From: Naumannella halotolerans
GTDB lineage: Bacteria; Actinomycetota; Actinomycetes; Propionibacteriales; Propionibacteriaceae
Reading direction: 5' to 3'
NCBI RefSeq assembly: GCF_004364645.1
Contig: NZ_SOAW01000001.1
Coordinates: 2,046,001 to 2,110,000, forward strand
DNA length: 64,000 bases
The notes below the pieces were generated by a model. That model had not been told where the DNA came from. It saw only the letters and a list, made by a program, of their open reading frames with translations, and made no database searches. Positions 35,090 to 45,115 of the stretch are shown here, one piece after another. The first letter of the stretch is position 1, and each line of letters opens with the position of its first letter. The translations under genes were made by a program, and so were the position numbers.

Positions 35090-36415
35090 TCAGCGCAGGA
35101 ATCCCTCGTAGTTGCGCTGCTGCAGCCGGCTCTCGATCTGCTGCACCGTGTTCAGGCCGACACCGACGATGATCAGCAGCGAGGTGCCGCCGAAGGGGAA
35201 GTTCTGGTTCGCCCCGGGCAGGAAGGCGAAGGCGATCGTCGGCAACAGGGCGATCAGGCCCAGGTAGAGCGAGCCGGGCGTGGTCAGCCGGTTCAGCACA
35301 TGGGCCAGATAGCGCGCGGTCGGGTTGCCGGCCCGGATGCCGGGGATGAAGCCGCCGTACTTCTTCATGTTGTCGGCCACCTCGTCGGGGTTGAAGGTGA
35401 TCGAGACGTAGAAGAACGCGAAGGCGATGATCAGCAGGAAGAACGTCACCATGTAGACCGGGTGGTTGCCCTGCACCAGGTTGTTCTGGATCCAGCTGGA
35501 GACCGGGCTCTCGGGATCGAACTGGCTGTAGAGCACCGGGATGTACATCATCGAGGAGGCGAAGATCACCGGGATCACACCGGCCTGGTTGACCTTGATC
35601 GGGATGTAGGTCGAGCTGCCGCCGAAGACCCGGGTACCGACGGTCTTCTTCGCATAGTGCACCGGGATCCGGCGCTGGGCCAGCTCGATGTAGAGGACTG
35701 CCGACATGACCAGCAGACCGACGGCGATGACCAGGAAGAAGGTGACCCATCCGGCCTGGCCCGGCTGGGCCTGCTTGATGCCCCACAGGGCGCCGGGGAA
35801 GGTGGCCGCGACCTGGGTGAAGATGAGGATCGACATGCCGTTGCCGATGCCCTTCTCGGTGATCAGCTCGCCGAGCCACATCACCACACCGGTGCCGGCG
35901 GTCATGGTCAGCACCATCACCACGATCGGGAACAGCGAGGTGTCGTAGACCAGTCCGTCACAGCCGGGGAAGAGCTGGCCGGAGACGGCCAGAGAGACGA
36001 AGGCGGTGGAGTTCAGCACCGCCAGGACGATCGTCAGGTAGCGGGTGTACTGGGTGATCTGCGCCTGACCGGAGGCGCCTTCCTTCTTGATCGCCTCCAG
36101 CCGCGGGATCACCACGGTCATCAACTGCAGGATGATCGAGGCGGTGATGTAGGGCATGATGCCGAGCGCGAAGATGGACAACTGCAGCAGTGCGCCGCCG
36201 GAGAAGAGGTTGATCAGCGAGTAGATCTGCTGGCCGCCGTCGCCGCCGATGCCACCGGTCATACCGAGCTGTCGGCACTCGTTGACCCGCTGGGCGTTCA
36301 CATTGGGTGACGGCAGGACCGACCCCAGACGGAAGATGGCGACAATGCCGAGCGTGAACAGGATCTTCATCCGAAGTTCGGGTGACCTGAACGCGTTCCC
36401 GAAGGCTGATAGCAC
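35090..36415 (-). CDS. secY: Preprotein translocase subunit SecY
   Basis: A 441-residue, ten-helix channel subunit (LSAFGNAFRSPELRMKILFT; LNSTAFVSLAVSGQLFPG; GEPIxEKG-type WLGELITEKGIGNGMSILIF; C-terminal QQIESRLQQRNYEGFLR). With SecE and SecG it forms the export channel. The GTG at 36415 preceded by GGAGAGGG is the likely start; an earlier in-frame start at 36493 adds non-homologous residues. Normally rplO lies directly upstream; here a helicase and an rpf gene intervene. Confidence 0.98.
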   Translation of the reverse strand: MLSAFGNAFRSPELRMKILFTLGIVAIFRLGSVLPSPNVNAQRVNECRQLGMTGGIGGDGGQQIYSLINLFSGGALLQLSIFALGIMPYITASIILQLMTVVIPRLEAIKKEGASGQAQITQYTRYLTIVLAVLNSTAFVSLAVSGQLFPGCDGLVYDTSLFPIVVMVLTMTAGTGVVMWLGELITEKGIGNGMSILIFTQVAATFPGALWGIKQAQPGQAGWVTFFLVIAVGLLVMSAVLYIELAQRRIPVHYAKKTVGTRVFGGSSTYIPIKVNQAGVIPVIFASSMMYIPVLYSQFDPESPVSSWIQNNLVQGNHPVYMVTFFLLIIAFAFFYVSITFNPDEVADNMKKYGGFIPGIRAGNPTARYLAHVLNRLTTPGSLYLGLIALLPTIAFAFLPGANQNFPFGGTSLLIIVGVGLNTVQQIESRLQQRNYEGFLR

Positions 36416-36496
36416 CGAGCCCTCTCCTCGTAAATCCGTCGTTGTCGGACGCCGCTCGCACGGCGCCACCGCATGTACGCATACGGCAACCACGAG

Positions 36497-36526
36497 AGAC
36501 TATCAACCGATTCTCAGTTGCCGTAA
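36497..36526 (-). promoter_or_regulatory. Promoter for secY-adk-map
   Basis: On the minus strand TTACGG (36526-36521), an 18-base spacer and TAGTCT (36502-36497), about 80 bases before the secY start. It would let secY be transcribed separately from the ribosomal genes. Confidence 0.5.
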
Positions 36527-36559
36527 TCCTGCTCCGGGCCGAGCCGACCGCTCGTGTGC

Positions 36560-39500
36560 TCAACCGGTGAACAGACTGCGCAGCTCGTCGGGATCGAGTC
36601 GGTTCGCCGATCCGGACCGGCCACCGATCACCTGGGTGAAGAGGTCGCGTTTGCTCTGCTGCAGCGCCAGCACCCGCTCCTCGATCGTCCCGGCCGAGAT
36701 CAGCCGGTAGACCATCACCGGCCGCTGCTGCCCGATCCGGTGGGTACGGTCGATCGCCTGCTCCTCGGTCGCCGGATTCCACCACGGATCCAGCAGGAAG
36801 CAGTAGTCGGCCTCGGTCAGGTTCAGTCCCACTCCGCCTGCCTTCAGGCTGATCAGGAACACCGGCGCCTCACCCTCGCGGAAGGCCTCGATCACCGCCG
36901 CCCGGTTCTTCGTCGCACCGTCGAGGTAGGCGTGGGCGATGCCCTCGGCCGACAGCCGCTCGGCGACCTGTGCGAGGAAGCGGGTGAACTGGGAGAACAC
37001 CAGGGCCCGATGCCCCTCGGCAGCCAGCTCCCGGACCCGGCCGAGCAGGGTGTCGATCTTCGCCGACGGTACGCCGGCCAGCCCGTCGTCGATCAGTTGC
37101 GGACCCAGTGCGAGCTGCCGCAGCCGGGTGAGTGCGGCGAAGATCTGCATCCGATTGCCCTGGGGATCGTCGAGCAGCCCGAGCACCCGCTGCCGTTCCC
37201 TCGACAACCGGGTCCGGTAGGCGCGTTGGTGGGCCGGGGCGAGCTCCACCCGGACCACCTGTTCGATCCGCGGCGGCAGATCGGCGGCCACCGATTCCTT
37301 CGTCCGGCGCAGCAGGAAGGGCCGGATCCGGCCACGCAGCTGGGCCAGCCGCTGGTCATCGTGGTCGCGTTCGATCGGACGCTGGTAGTCGGCGGCGAAC
37401 TGCTCCGGATCATCGAACAACCCCGGCGCGCAGATCGACAGCAACGCCCACAACTCCATCAGCTGGTTCTCCATCGGGGTGCCGCTGATGGCGATCACCG
37501 AGTCGGCGCGGAGTCGGCGGACCGCCTGGTACCCCTTCGACCGATGGTTCTTCACCGTCTGCGCCTCGTCCAGCAGCACCACCGACCACTCGATGCCGGC
37601 GTACTCGGCCGAGTCCAGCCGCAGCAACGAGTACGTGGTGACGACCAGATCGTTGACCGCAACCAGGTCCGGCAGTGACTCGCCTTGACGACGCAGGGTG
37701 GACTCGATCGTCCGTACCCGCAGGTCGGGGGTGAACCGGGCGGCCTCGGCGGCCCAGTTGCCGACCACCGAGGTCGGCGCCACCACCAGCACCGGCCGCT
37801 GCTCCCCCGCCTCGCGGCGCTGCTGCACCGCGGCCAGGGCCTGTACGGTCTTGCCCAGTCCCATGTCGTCGGCCAGCAGACCACCGAGGCCGGCATCCAT
37901 CAGCGCCGTCAGCCAGCCGTACCCCTGCTTTTGGTACGGGCGCAGGCTCGCCCGCAACCCGGCCGGCGGGTCGGGTGGCGGCTGCGGACTGTCCTGCACC
38001 AGGCGTTCCACCCGGCGGCGCCAGGCCGCGGCCTGCCGCCCGACCACCCCCAGAGCGACGAGTTGTTCGTAGAGCCCGAGTTGTTCGACACCGATGCGCA
38101 ACTCACCGGTCTCGGGATCGGCCAGCCGACGTGCCTGCAGCATCAGGCTGCGCAGCTCGTCGAACTGTTCTCCGGCGGTGTCGACGACGAGTCCGTCGGG
38201 CAGCACCAACTTCTGGATGCTGCCGACCGCCTGCATCACCAGGCCGATCGGAACCTCCCGGCCGGCCACCCGGACCTCGACCTGCAGACTGAACCAGTCG
38301 GTCCTGCCGAGGTCGCCGACACCGACCTCGACCACCGGCGCATCGGTACTGCGGCGGTACTCGGGCAGATCGCCGATGACCACCACCTCGACCCCGGCCT
38401 CGGCGAGCAGCGGCAGCTGGTCGGTGACGAAGTCGGCAGCAGCCAGACCCTCCAGTTCGGCGGTGGCTGCCAGGTGCCCGTCGTCGGTGCGGGGCAGCCG
38501 AAGATCCGGGCGTTGCAGCCGACGGAGCAGTGCGGCCTCGGCATCATGGTCGCGGGCCAGCGGGTCGTCGGGATCCAGCGCCAGCCCCACGGTCAGGTCC
38601 AGCTCGGCACTGCGGTACCGATGTCCCCAGACCAGCCCGATCCGGTGTCCGCCCAGGTAGGTCAGGGTCAGTTGCAGCGCCGGTTCGGGGTCGGCCGGCA
38701 GCGGCACCGACGCATCGAGTGAGCCGACCAGGTTGCTGCGGCGGATCCGGGGAAGGTACTTGGCACGGAAGGCTTCCCGTTCCGCGGCCGGGATCCGCAG
38801 CGGGCGACCCCGCCGCGCCAGACCGGCGGTGACCGGGTCGGTACTGCGTTCGATCCGGTGCAGCCTGGCCCGTTCACCCTGGGTCGACCAGACCGCGACC
38901 GGTGGCTCGCCGATCATGTCCGCCCCGACGACCTGCTCACCGTGGCTGGTCGACAGTCCCGGCTGCAAGGACAGGCCGCCATCGGCCTCGGCACGCAGAT
39001 CCACCCCCAGCAGCAGCGGCTCCTCGACCAGTTCGACATGGCCCTGCCTGCACCAGACCAGTTCCACCTCGGTCGCGGCGATCTCACCCAGCAGCCGCCA
39101 GGCGACCGGATCGCCGTTCAGCACCACCGGCGCATGGTCGTACCAACCGGTGTCGACCAGCAGCTGGCGCAGGCTGTTCAGGGTCGGCGCCGCGGGATGG
39201 GCGGCCACCGGCTGGTGCCGGTGTCGCAGATCGGCCCAGTCGATGCCGGTCCGTACCCAATTGCCCAGTCGGCCCCGCTGGACCGGGGTGAGGGTGATCC
39301 GGCGTTGTGCCCCGGTGCCCTTCCCCGGGTCGAACTGAAGTCCCAGCCGGGGATGCTGCACCCGTTCGTCCAGCAGCGCGTCCAGTTCATGGCGCCACTG
39401 GCCCAGTTGCCGCTGCGCGCTCAGCAGGGCGACGGCCGCGACGTGGGGACAGCCACCGGCCAGCGGACAGCTGCAGCCCTGGTGCAGCAGCGACCCGTCC

Positions 39501-39706
39501 TCGGCCAACCCCACCAGCACCTGGTACGGACGCCGCCCGCTGCCGGCCACCTCGGCCATCGTCAGACGGTCGCTGTCCTGCAAGCTGACCACCCGATCCT
39601 CGTGCAGGTAGCGCCGACCGCGCTCGAGGACCGTGGCGCCCAGCTGTCGGGCGAGCATCACCTCGACTTCTTGGGCGAGCGTCACCTCGACTGGATCCGA
39701 CGGCAC
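36560..39706 (-). CDS. SNF2-family DNA/RNA helicase with SWIM zinc finger
   Basis: A 1048-residue protein. Near the N-terminus a SWIM finger (C78-S-C80-PLAGG-C86-P-H88) is present. The SNF2 ATPase core follows: Walker A LADDMGLGKTVQAL, motif Ia VVAPTSVVGNWAAEAARF, motif II LLDEAQTVKN (DEAQ rather than DEAH), motif III ISGTPMENQ, and helicase C-terminal FSQFTRFLAQVAERL, LISLKAGGVGLNLTEADY and DRTHRIGQQRPVMVYRL. It is typical of bacterial HepA/RapA-like SWI2/SNF2 enzymes that remodel nucleoprotein complexes; the role is unknown. It lies between rpf and secY, interrupting the ribosomal cluster. Confidence 0.93.
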   Translation of the reverse strand: MPSDPVEVTLAQEVEVMLARQLGATVLERGRRYLHEDRVVSLQDSDRLTMAEVAGSGRRPYQVLVGLAEDGSLLHQGCSCPLAGGCPHVAAVALLSAQRQLGQWRHELDALLDERVQHPRLGLQFDPGKGTGAQRRITLTPVQRGRLGNWVRTGIDWADLRHRHQPVAAHPAAPTLNSLRQLLVDTGWYDHAPVVLNGDPVAWRLLGEIAATEVELVWCRQGHVELVEEPLLLGVDLRAEADGGLSLQPGLSTSHGEQVVGADMIGEPPVAVWSTQGERARLHRIERSTDPVTAGLARRGRPLRIPAAEREAFRAKYLPRIRRSNLVGSLDASVPLPADPEPALQLTLTYLGGHRIGLVWGHRYRSAELDLTVGLALDPDDPLARDHDAEAALLRRLQRPDLRLPRTDDGHLAATAELEGLAAADFVTDQLPLLAEAGVEVVVIGDLPEYRRSTDAPVVEVGVGDLGRTDWFSLQVEVRVAGREVPIGLVMQAVGSIQKLVLPDGLVVDTAGEQFDELRSLMLQARRLADPETGELRIGVEQLGLYEQLVALGVVGRQAAAWRRRVERLVQDSPQPPPDPPAGLRASLRPYQKQGYGWLTALMDAGLGGLLADDMGLGKTVQALAAVQQRREAGEQRPVLVVAPTSVVGNWAAEAARFTPDLRVRTIESTLRRQGESLPDLVAVNDLVVTTYSLLRLDSAEYAGIEWSVVLLDEAQTVKNHRSKGYQAVRRLRADSVIAISGTPMENQLMELWALLSICAPGLFDDPEQFAADYQRPIERDHDDQRLAQLRGRIRPFLLRRTKESVAADLPPRIEQVVRVELAPAHQRAYRTRLSRERQRVLGLLDDPQGNRMQIFAALTRLRQLALGPQLIDDGLAGVPSAKIDTLLGRVRELAAEGHRALVFSQFTRFLAQVAERLSAEGIAHAYLDGATKNRAAVIEAFREGEAPVFLISLKAGGVGLNLTEADYCFLLDPWWNPATEEQAIDRTHRIGQQRPVMVYRLISAGTIEERVLALQQSKRDLFTQVIGGRSGSANRLDPDELRSLFTG

Positions 39707-39760
39707 CTGTTCAGCCTAGAGGCCCCCACCGACCGAGCACCCCGACTGCGCACATGACAA

Positions 39761-39788
39761 CGGCCCGCTCCCCCGAGGGAGCGGGCCG
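39761..39788 (-). terminator. Terminator after the rpf gene
   Basis: CGGCCCGCTCCC at 39761-39772 pairs with GGGAGCGGGCCG at 39777-39788 over CCGA; 12 perfect base pairs, 21 bases after the rpf stop on the minus strand. Confidence 0.88.
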
Positions 39789-39808
39789 CCTGTCGCAGGA
39801 CCGGTCGA

Positions 39809-41038
39809 TCAGCGCAGACCGAGCTTCGAGGTGCAGGCCGGCCACTGGCCCCAACCGGCCTGGGCCTGCAGCTTCTTGCCCAAGCGGATCTGCTCGGCCT
39901 TCGAGTTCTCGTGCGGCAGACCGGATCCACCCATCGACTTCCAGGTCTGCTCGGTGAACTGCAACCCGCCGTAAAAGCCGTTGCCGGTGTTGATCGACCA
40001 GTTGCCACCGGATTCGCACTGGGCCAGTCGTTCCCAGACCGCGTCGTCACCGGGACCGCTGTCGGTCTGATTGCTCGAACCGGAACCGGAGGAGTCATCG
40101 GAATCGGACTCCGAGCTGCCCGATCCCGAGCTGCCCGATCCCGAGCTGCCCGATCCGGAGCTGCCCGATCCCGAGCCGGAGTTCGAGCTGGAGGACTCTT
40201 CTTCCTCCTGCTGCTCGCGAGTGCCGACGGCGACCCGCTTGTTCACCGGCTCGGTGAGCACCTTGGAGTCCTTCTCGGAACGCTTGACCTCCTTGCCGTC
40301 TTCGTAGACGACGTCGAAGGTGAGTTCGCGCTGACCCTTCTTGCCCTCGGCCAGGACCTTGGTCTCGCCCTTGTCCAAGCTCGAGCTCTTGACCTCTTCG
40401 GTCTTGAAGTCGATGTCCTTCTTCTGCTTCTCGGTCTTCTTCTCCACCTGGGTGTAGGTGATCTTCATCCCGTCGATCAGCGCCTCGTCGACACCCGGAT
40501 CGACCTTGTCGTCGTCGTCGGCCTCGACCTCGGCAGCTTCCAGCGCGGCCTGCACATCATGGCCGTTCGTGTGCACCGTCTTCGACTTGCCGCGAACGAC
40601 GACCTCGACCGACTTCTCGGTGCCGATCTCCAGCGCCAGACCCTCGCGCGGGATCTCGGTGTCCCGCAGCGGGGAGACCGAGGCGGTCTCGTCGTAGCCC
40701 AGCTCGTCGAGCGCCTCGGAGACGGTCAGCGCATTGGACCAGACCTGCGACTGCTCACCGTCGACGGTCAGGTCGAGCGGGCGGGCGTAGCGGATGGCGA
40801 TCGTGGTCTCGCCGTCGATCGGAGCATCAGCGGCCGGTTCGACCACGTCACGCTCACCGAGTGCGATGCCGCTCTGTTCGAGGTAGGCACCGACCGTGGG
40901 CGCCAGGGTCCCTTCGGAGCTGACCACTCCATCGACCGACAACGACACCTGGTCGTTCATGGCGGCGTAGCTGGCCCCGGCTCCACCGGTGGCGGTGAGC
41001 AGGCCTGCGGCAACGAGTCCGACTGTCTTCTTCCACAC
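39809..41038 (-). CDS. rpfB: Resuscitation-promoting factor, RpfB type
   Basis: A 409-residue exported muralytic enzyme. Signal peptide (WKKTVGLVAAGLLTATGG), then DUF348 modules (VSLSVDGVVSSEGTLAPTVG; LDLTVDGEQSQVWSNALTVS; KSVEVVVRGKSKTVHTNGHD), a G5 domain (KTEEVKSSSLDKGETKVLAE), a Gly/Ser/Glu linker made of 15-bp DNA repeats, and the lysozyme-like Rpf domain (VWERLAQCESGGNW with the catalytic Glu; GGLQFTEQTWKSMGG). Rpf proteins cleave peptidoglycan and wake dormant cells. The GTG at 41038 was chosen because TAGACT lies seven bases upstream with TTGGGA 18 bases further, implying a leaderless mRNA; in-frame GTGs further upstream would precede the promoter. Confidence 0.93.
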   Translation of the reverse strand: MWKKTVGLVAAGLLTATGGAGASYAAMNDQVSLSVDGVVSSEGTLAPTVGAYLEQSGIALGERDVVEPAADAPIDGETTIAIRYARPLDLTVDGEQSQVWSNALTVSEALDELGYDETASVSPLRDTEIPREGLALEIGTEKSVEVVVRGKSKTVHTNGHDVQAALEAAEVEADDDDKVDPGVDEALIDGMKITYTQVEKKTEKQKKDIDFKTEEVKSSSLDKGETKVLAEGKKGQRELTFDVVYEDGKEVKRSEKDSKVLTEPVNKRVAVGTREQQEEEESSSSNSGSGSGSSGSGSSGSGSSGSGSSESDSDDSSGSGSSNQTDSGPGDDAVWERLAQCESGGNWSINTGNGFYGGLQFTEQTWKSMGGSGLPHENSKAEQIRLGKKLQAQAGWGQWPACTSKLGLR

Positions 41039-41045
41039 GTTCCTG

Positions 41046-41075
41046 AGTCTAACTGAGAGTTTTTCAGTATCCCAA
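41046..41075 (-). promoter_or_regulatory. Promoter for rpfB, probably leaderless
   Basis: Minus strand: TTGGGA (41075-41070), 18-base spacer, TAGACT (41051-41046). Transcription starting about seven bases later would begin at the GTG at 41038. Confidence 0.6.
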
Positions 41076-41156
41076 TCGAGGGACCGCTTCACATGTTGCA
41101 CACAGGGACCGGCCCGAGCGAGTTCGTCACCTCGCCCGAACGGTCCCGGGAACGAA

Positions 41157-41189
41157 ACAGGGCCCGTCCCCGAGGGGAACGGACCCTGT
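41157..41189 (-). terminator. Terminator after rplO
   Basis: ACAGGGCCCGTCCCC (41157-41171) and GGGGAACGGACCCTGT (41174-41189) form a long stem with small mismatches, 17 bases after the rplO stop. It ends the rplN-rplO block before rpfB. Confidence 0.8.
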
Positions 41190-41206
41190 GCCTGGTCGAC
41201 GCCGGT

Positions 41207-41647
41207 TCAGAGCTGAGTGGCCGAACCGCCGGCGGCCTCGATCTTCGACTTCGCCGAGCCGGAGAACGCATGCGCGCTCACCTGCACCGCGACCGAGATC
41301 TCACCATTGCCGAGGACCTTCACCAGTTCGCCCTCGCGCACCGCACCCTTGGCGACCAGATCGGCGACACCGATCTCTCCACCGTCGGGGAACAGCTGGG
41401 CGATCTTCGCCACGTTCACGATCTGGTACTCGGTACGGAACGGGTTGTTGAAGCCACGAAGCTTCGGTACCCGCATGTGCATCGGCATCTGACCGCCCTC
41501 GAAGGCCTCGGGCACGTTCTTGCGTGCGCCGGTGCCCTTCGTACCGCGACCTGCCGTCTTGCCCTTCGATGCCTCACCGCGACCCACACGGGTCTTGGCG
41601 GTCTTGGCGCCCGGAGCCGGGCGAAGGTGATGAACCTTCAGTGCCAT
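41207..41647 (-). CDS. rplO: 50S ribosomal protein uL15
   Basis: A 146-residue L15 ([41 protein letters not shown]-terminal [19 protein letters not shown]). Late-assembling 50S protein. It is the last gene of the rplN block; a terminator follows, whereas in most bacteria secY comes next. Confidence 0.99.
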   Translation of the reverse strand: MALKVHHLRPAPGAKTAKTRVGRGEASKGKTAGRGTKGTGARKNVPEAFEGGQMPMHMRVPKLRGFNNPFRTEYQIVNVAKIAQLFPDGGEIGVADLVAKGAVREGELVKVLGNGEISVAVQVSAHAFSGSAKSKIEAAGGSATQL

Positions 41648-41648
41648 G

Positions 41649-41831
41649 TCAGTCGACCTCCTCGACGCTGATCAGGTGCGAGACCGTGTTCAGCATTCCT
41701 CGAATCTCGGGGCGGTCCTCCTTGACGGCGGTGTCCCCGATGCGCTTCAGGCCGATGGTCCGCAAGGTGTCGCGCTGGTTCTGCTTGCCACCGATACCGG
41801 ACTTGACCTGGGTGACCTTCAAACGAGCCAT
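41649..41831 (-). CDS. rpmD: 50S ribosomal protein uL30
   Basis: A 60-residue L30: [20 protein letters not shown] then [20 protein letters not shown]. Its ATG shares one base with the rpsE stop (TGATG), and rplO starts one base after its stop, indicating tight translational coupling. Confidence 0.98.
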   Translation of the reverse strand: MARLKVTQVKSGIGGKQNQRDTLRTIGLKRIGDTAVKEDRPEIRGMLNTVSHLISVEEVD

Positions 41832-42433
41832 CAGGAGGCCACCTCCTGCTTCTCGCGCGAGGCCTTCAGCAGTGCAGCCGGGGTGACATCCTCGACCGCC
41901 TTGCCGCGGCGCGCCGCGACGGCTTCGGGGGTCTCCAGCATCTGCAGGGCCGCCACCGTGGCGTGCACCACGTTGATCGCATTCGGCGAACCGAGCGACT
42001 TGGCCAGGACGTCGTGGATACCTGCGCACTCCAGCACTGCACGGACCGCGCCACCGGCGATCACACCGGTACCGGGCGAAGCCGGGCGCAGCATGACCAC
42101 GCCGGCCGCCTTCTCACCCTGGACCGGGTGTGGCACGGTGCCCAGGATGCGGGGGACGCGGAAGAAGTTCTTCTTCGCCTCCTCGACGCCCTTGGCGATC
42201 GCCGCGGGCACCTCCTTGGCCTTGCCGTATCCGACGCCGACGGTGCCGTCACCGTCACCCACCACAACCAGTGCGGTGAAGCTGAAACGGCGGCCACCCT
42301 TGACGACCTTGGCGACGCGGTTGATCGCCACCACGCGCTCTACGAAATTGCTCTTCTCGGCGTCCCGGCCACGACGATCGTCCCGGCCGCGACGCTCGCC
42401 CCCGCGGCCACCGCCGCGTTGGGTTCCACTCAT
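41831..42433 (-). CDS. rpsE: 30S ribosomal protein uS5
   Basis: A 200-residue S5. An Arg/Gly-rich N-terminal tail ([20 protein letters not shown]) precedes the double-stranded RNA-binding domain ([20 protein letters not shown]) and the C-terminal domain ([20 protein letters not shown]). Contributes to decoding accuracy. The start is ATG 42433, preceded by AGAGGAAC. Confidence 0.99.
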   Translation of the reverse strand: MSGTQRGGGRGGERRGRDDRRGRDAEKSNFVERVVAINRVAKVVKGGRRFSFTALVVVGDGDGTVGVGYGKAKEVPAAIAKGVEEAKKNFFRVPRILGTVPHPVQGEKAAGVVMLRPASPGTGVIAGGAVRAVLECAGIHDVLAKSLGSPNAINVVHATVAALQMLETPEAVAARRGKAVEDVTPAALLKASREKQEVAS

Positions 42434-42482
42434 CGCTTGTTCCTCTCGTACCGCCCGGGGGCGGTCTCCGATTGTCGTGTTG

Positions 42483-42872
42483 TCAGAAGTCCAGGCCGCC
42501 GGAGCGTGCACCGTCGGCCAGTGCAGCCAGACGCCCGTGGTACTTGTTGCCGGACCGGTCGAAGACGACCGCCTCCACGCCCTTGGCCTTGGCCCGCTCG
42601 GCGAGCAGTTCGCCGACGCGCTTGGCCTTCTCGGACTTGTCACCGGTGGTGCCGCGCAGGTCGGCCTCCATGGTGGAAGCCGAGACCAAGGTGGCACCGG
42701 CGTTGTCGTCGATGACCTGGGCGAAGACATGCTTGCTCGAGCGGGTGACCACCAGCCGCGGACGCTCGGCGGAGCCGAAGATCCGCTTGCGTCCACGTAC
42801 CTGGCGACGGTGCCGAGCGGCAGCCTTCGGTGCGGTGTGCTTGCCAGCATCCAGTGAGATACCCATCGTCAC
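42483..42872 (-). CDS. rplR: 50S ribosomal protein uL18
   Basis: A 129-residue L18 that binds 5S rRNA ([52 protein letters not shown]). The GTG at 42872 overlaps the rplF stop (GTGA) and has GGAAAGG correctly spaced; ATG 42866 is the alternative. Confidence 0.98.
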   Translation of the reverse strand: MTMGISLDAGKHTAPKAAARHRRQVRGRKRIFGSAERPRLVVTRSSKHVFAQVIDDNAGATLVSASTMEADLRGTTGDKSEKAKRVGELLAERAKAKGVEAVVFDRSGNKYHGRLAALADGARSGGLDF

Positions 42873-43411
42873 TTACCAGCCTTTCCAACCTTGCGCCGAA
42901 CGTGCTCGCCGGCGTACCGCACACCCTTGCCCTTGTAGGGCTCGGGCTTGCGGAGCTTACGGATGTTCGCAGCGACCTCACCGACCGCCTGCTTGTCGAT
43001 GCCCTGGACGCTGAACTTCGTCGGGTTCTCGACGGCGAAGGTGATGCCCTCGGGGGCCTTCACCACGACCGGATGCGAGAAGCCCAGGTTGAACTCCAGC
43101 TCGGTCGGGCCCTTGGAGATCACGCGGTAACCGACACCGACGATCTCGAGCTTCTTCTCGTAGCCATCGGTGACACCGGTGACCATGTTCGACACCAGCG
43201 TCCGGGTGAGACCGTGCAGCGAACGGCTGACGCGCTCCTCATCGGGACGCGACACCTCGATCTGGCCGGCATCGTTCTTGGCCACGGTGATCGGCTCGGC
43301 GACGACGTGGCTGAGGGTCCCCTTCGGGCCCTTCACCTCGACCTGCCGGCCGTCGAGCTTGACCTCGACTCCGGACGGAATGGCGATCGGGAGCTTGCCA
43401 ATACGCGACAT
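42869..43411 (-). CDS. rplF: 50S ribosomal protein uL6
   Basis: A 180-residue L6 ([20 protein letters not shown]; internal duplicated domains; conserved C-terminal [20 protein letters not shown]). Located near the sarcin-ricin loop and the GTPase centre. Overlaps rplR by four bases. Confidence 0.99.
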   Translation of the reverse strand: MSRIGKLPIAIPSGVEVKLDGRQVEVKGPKGTLSHVVAEPITVAKNDAGQIEVSRPDEERVSRSLHGLTRTLVSNMVTGVTDGYEKKLEIVGVGYRVISKGPTELEFNLGFSHPVVVKAPEGITFAVENPTKFSVQGIDKQAVGEVAANIRKLRKPEPYKGKGVRYAGEHVRRKVGKAGK

Positions 43412-43434
43412 GTTCTTCCTCCTCTACCTTTCCG

Positions 43435-43842
43435 TCACCACACGTAGGCGAGGATCTCCCCGCCCACGTTCTTGTTGGTGGCGTCCCGGTCGGTCAGCAG
43501 ACCCTGGGACGTCGAGATGATCGCGATGCCGAGGCCACCGAGGACCTTCGGCAACTGGGTGCTCTTGGCATAGACCCGCAGGCCGGGCTTGCTGATCCGG
43601 CGGATGCCGGAGATCGACTGCTCGCGGTTCTGGCCGTACTTCAAGGTGATCTCGAGCGACTTGCCGACCTCACCCTCGGCGGGTTCCTTCACCTCGTAGG
43701 AGGAGATGTAGCCCTCCTGCCGCAGGATCTCGGCGATACCGGCCTTGATCTTGGAGTGCGGCATGGTGGTGGAGTCGTGGTGCGCCTGGTTCGCATTGCG
43801 CACACGCGTCAGCATGTCTGCGATTGGATCAGTCATTGTCAT
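43435..43842 (-). CDS. rpsH: 30S ribosomal protein uS8
   Basis: A 135-residue S8 ([57 protein letters not shown]). S8 binds the central domain of 16S rRNA and in Escherichia coli represses the spc operon. Two ATGs (43842 and 43836) are possible starts. A 90-base gap separates it from rpsN. Confidence 0.99.
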   Translation of the reverse strand: MTMTDPIADMLTRVRNANQAHHDSTTMPHSKIKAGIAEILRQEGYISSYEVKEPAEGEVGKSLEITLKYGQNREQSISGIRRISKPGLRVYAKSTQLPKVLGGLGIAIISTSQGLLTDRDATNKNVGGEILAYVW

Positions 43843-43932
43843 GGCTGAGTTGCTTCTTTCTCGAAATGGTTTCCCGGCCCACCGCGGTGGACATCAGGGG
43901 ACCTGTTCCGTTGGATTAGAGGGAGGTACGCC

Positions 43933-44118
43933 TCACCAGCTGGACTTGGTGACGCCGGGCAGTTCGCCACGATGGGCCAGGTCCCGCAGGCAGATGCGGC
44001 ACAGGCCGAACTTGCGGAACACGGCCCTGGGGCGGCCACAGCGGTTGCAGCGGGTGTAACCGCGGACGCCGAACTTGGGCTTGCGGGACTGCTTGACCTT
44101 CAGTGCGGTCTTCGCCAT
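43933..44118 (-). CDS. rpsN: 30S ribosomal protein uS14, zinc-binding type (type Z)
   Basis: A 61-residue S14 with the zinc ribbon Cys24-x2-Cys27 ... Cys40-x2-Cys43 ([32 protein letters not shown]). The short zinc form is usual in actinobacteria; zinc-independent paralogues, if any, lie elsewhere. Seven bases after the rplE stop. Confidence 0.99.
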   Translation of the reverse strand: MAKTALKVKQSRKPKFGVRGYTRCNRCGRPRAVFRKFGLCRICLRDLAHRGELPGVTKSSW

Positions 44119-44125
44119 CAGTAGA

Positions 44126-44746
44126 TCACTTCCGTCGTGCGTAGGCCGGGCCGCTGCGGCGAGCCTTGGCCGGCTTCGGGTTGTCGTTGAAGGGGAAGCC
44201 CAGGTTCTTCAGCAGTGCCCGGCCTTCGTCGTCGTTGGTCGCCGAGGTCACGAAGGTGATGTCCATCCCTCGGCTCCGGTCGATCTTGTCGGGGTCGATC
44301 TCGTGGAACATGACCTGTTCGGTGAGACCGAAGGTGTAGTTGCCCTGGCCGTCGAACTGGTGGCTGTTCAGACCGCGGAAGTCGCGGATCCGGGGCAGCG
44401 CCAGGCTCAGCAGGCGGTCGGCGAACTCCCACATCCGGGTGTTCCGCAAGGTGACGTGGGCACCGATCGGCTGTCCCTCACGCAGCTTGAACTGGGCGAT
44501 CGACTTGCGGGCCTTGGTCACCTGCGGCTTCTGACCGGTGATGGTGGTCAGGTCGCGGATGGCGCCGTCGATCAGCTTGGAGTCGCGAGCAGCCTCACCG
44601 ACACCCATGTTGACGACGACCTTCACCAGGCCCGGGATCTGCATCGGGTTGGCGTAGTTGAACTCGTTCTGCAGAGCCGGTACGACCTCGTCGCGGTAAC
44701 GCTGCTGCAGACGCGGCAGGGTGCGCTCGGTGGTGGTGGCGGTCAT
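44126..44746 (-). CDS. rplE: 50S ribosomal protein uL5
   Basis: A 206-residue L5 ([60 protein letters not shown]). Binds 5S rRNA and contacts P-site tRNA. The ATG overlaps the rplX stop by one base. Confidence 0.99.
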   Translation of the reverse strand: MTATTTERTLPRLQQRYRDEVVPALQNEFNYANPMQIPGLVKVVVNMGVGEAARDSKLIDGAIRDLTTITGQKPQVTKARKSIAQFKLREGQPIGAHVTLRNTRMWEFADRLLSLALPRIRDFRGLNSHQFDGQGNYTFGLTEQVMFHEIDPDKIDRSRGMDITFVTSATNDDEGRALLKNLGFPFNDNPKPAKARRSGPAYARRK

Positions 44747-45114
44747 CAGATTTCCTCTCCGGTCTTCTTGGCGATCCGGACACTGCGGAAGGCGGCGTAC
44801 TCCGAACCGTCGGGGCGACGCTTGGTCACCTCACGGCGCTCGTAACCGACCCGGCTGACGACTTCCTCGCCGTCCACCTTGACGACCAACTGGACGTTCG
44901 AGGCGTGGATCGGGGCCTCGGAGCTGATGATGCCGCCCTCGACCCGCTTGCCCTGCGGGGTCGCCGTCTCGCGGACATGGCGCTGGACCACGTTCACGCC
45001 CTGGACGACCACCTTGGTGTTGGTGGGGTCGACGGCGAGGATCTCACCGACCAGACCCTTGTCCTTGCCTGCGATGACCTTCACCCGGTCACCCTTCTTC
45101 ACGTGCAGGCTCAT
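44746..45114 (-). CDS. rplX: 50S ribosomal protein uL24
   Basis: A 122-residue L24 with a KOW motif ([20 protein letters not shown]) and the conserved [20 protein letters not shown]. An assembly initiator for the 50S subunit. One base separates it from rplN. Confidence 0.99.
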   Translation of the reverse strand: MSLHVKKGDRVKVIAGKDKGLVGEILAVDPTNTKVVVQGVNVVQRHVRETATPQGKRVEGGIISSEAPIHASNVQLVVKVDGEEVVSRVGYERREVTKRRPDGSEYAAFRSVRIAKKTGEEI

Positions 45115-45115
45115 G

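Noticed and set aside
41102-41156. Riboswitch leader before rpfB
   Set aside because: The gap is too short and contains no extended conserved structure; the promoter lies directly at the start codon.
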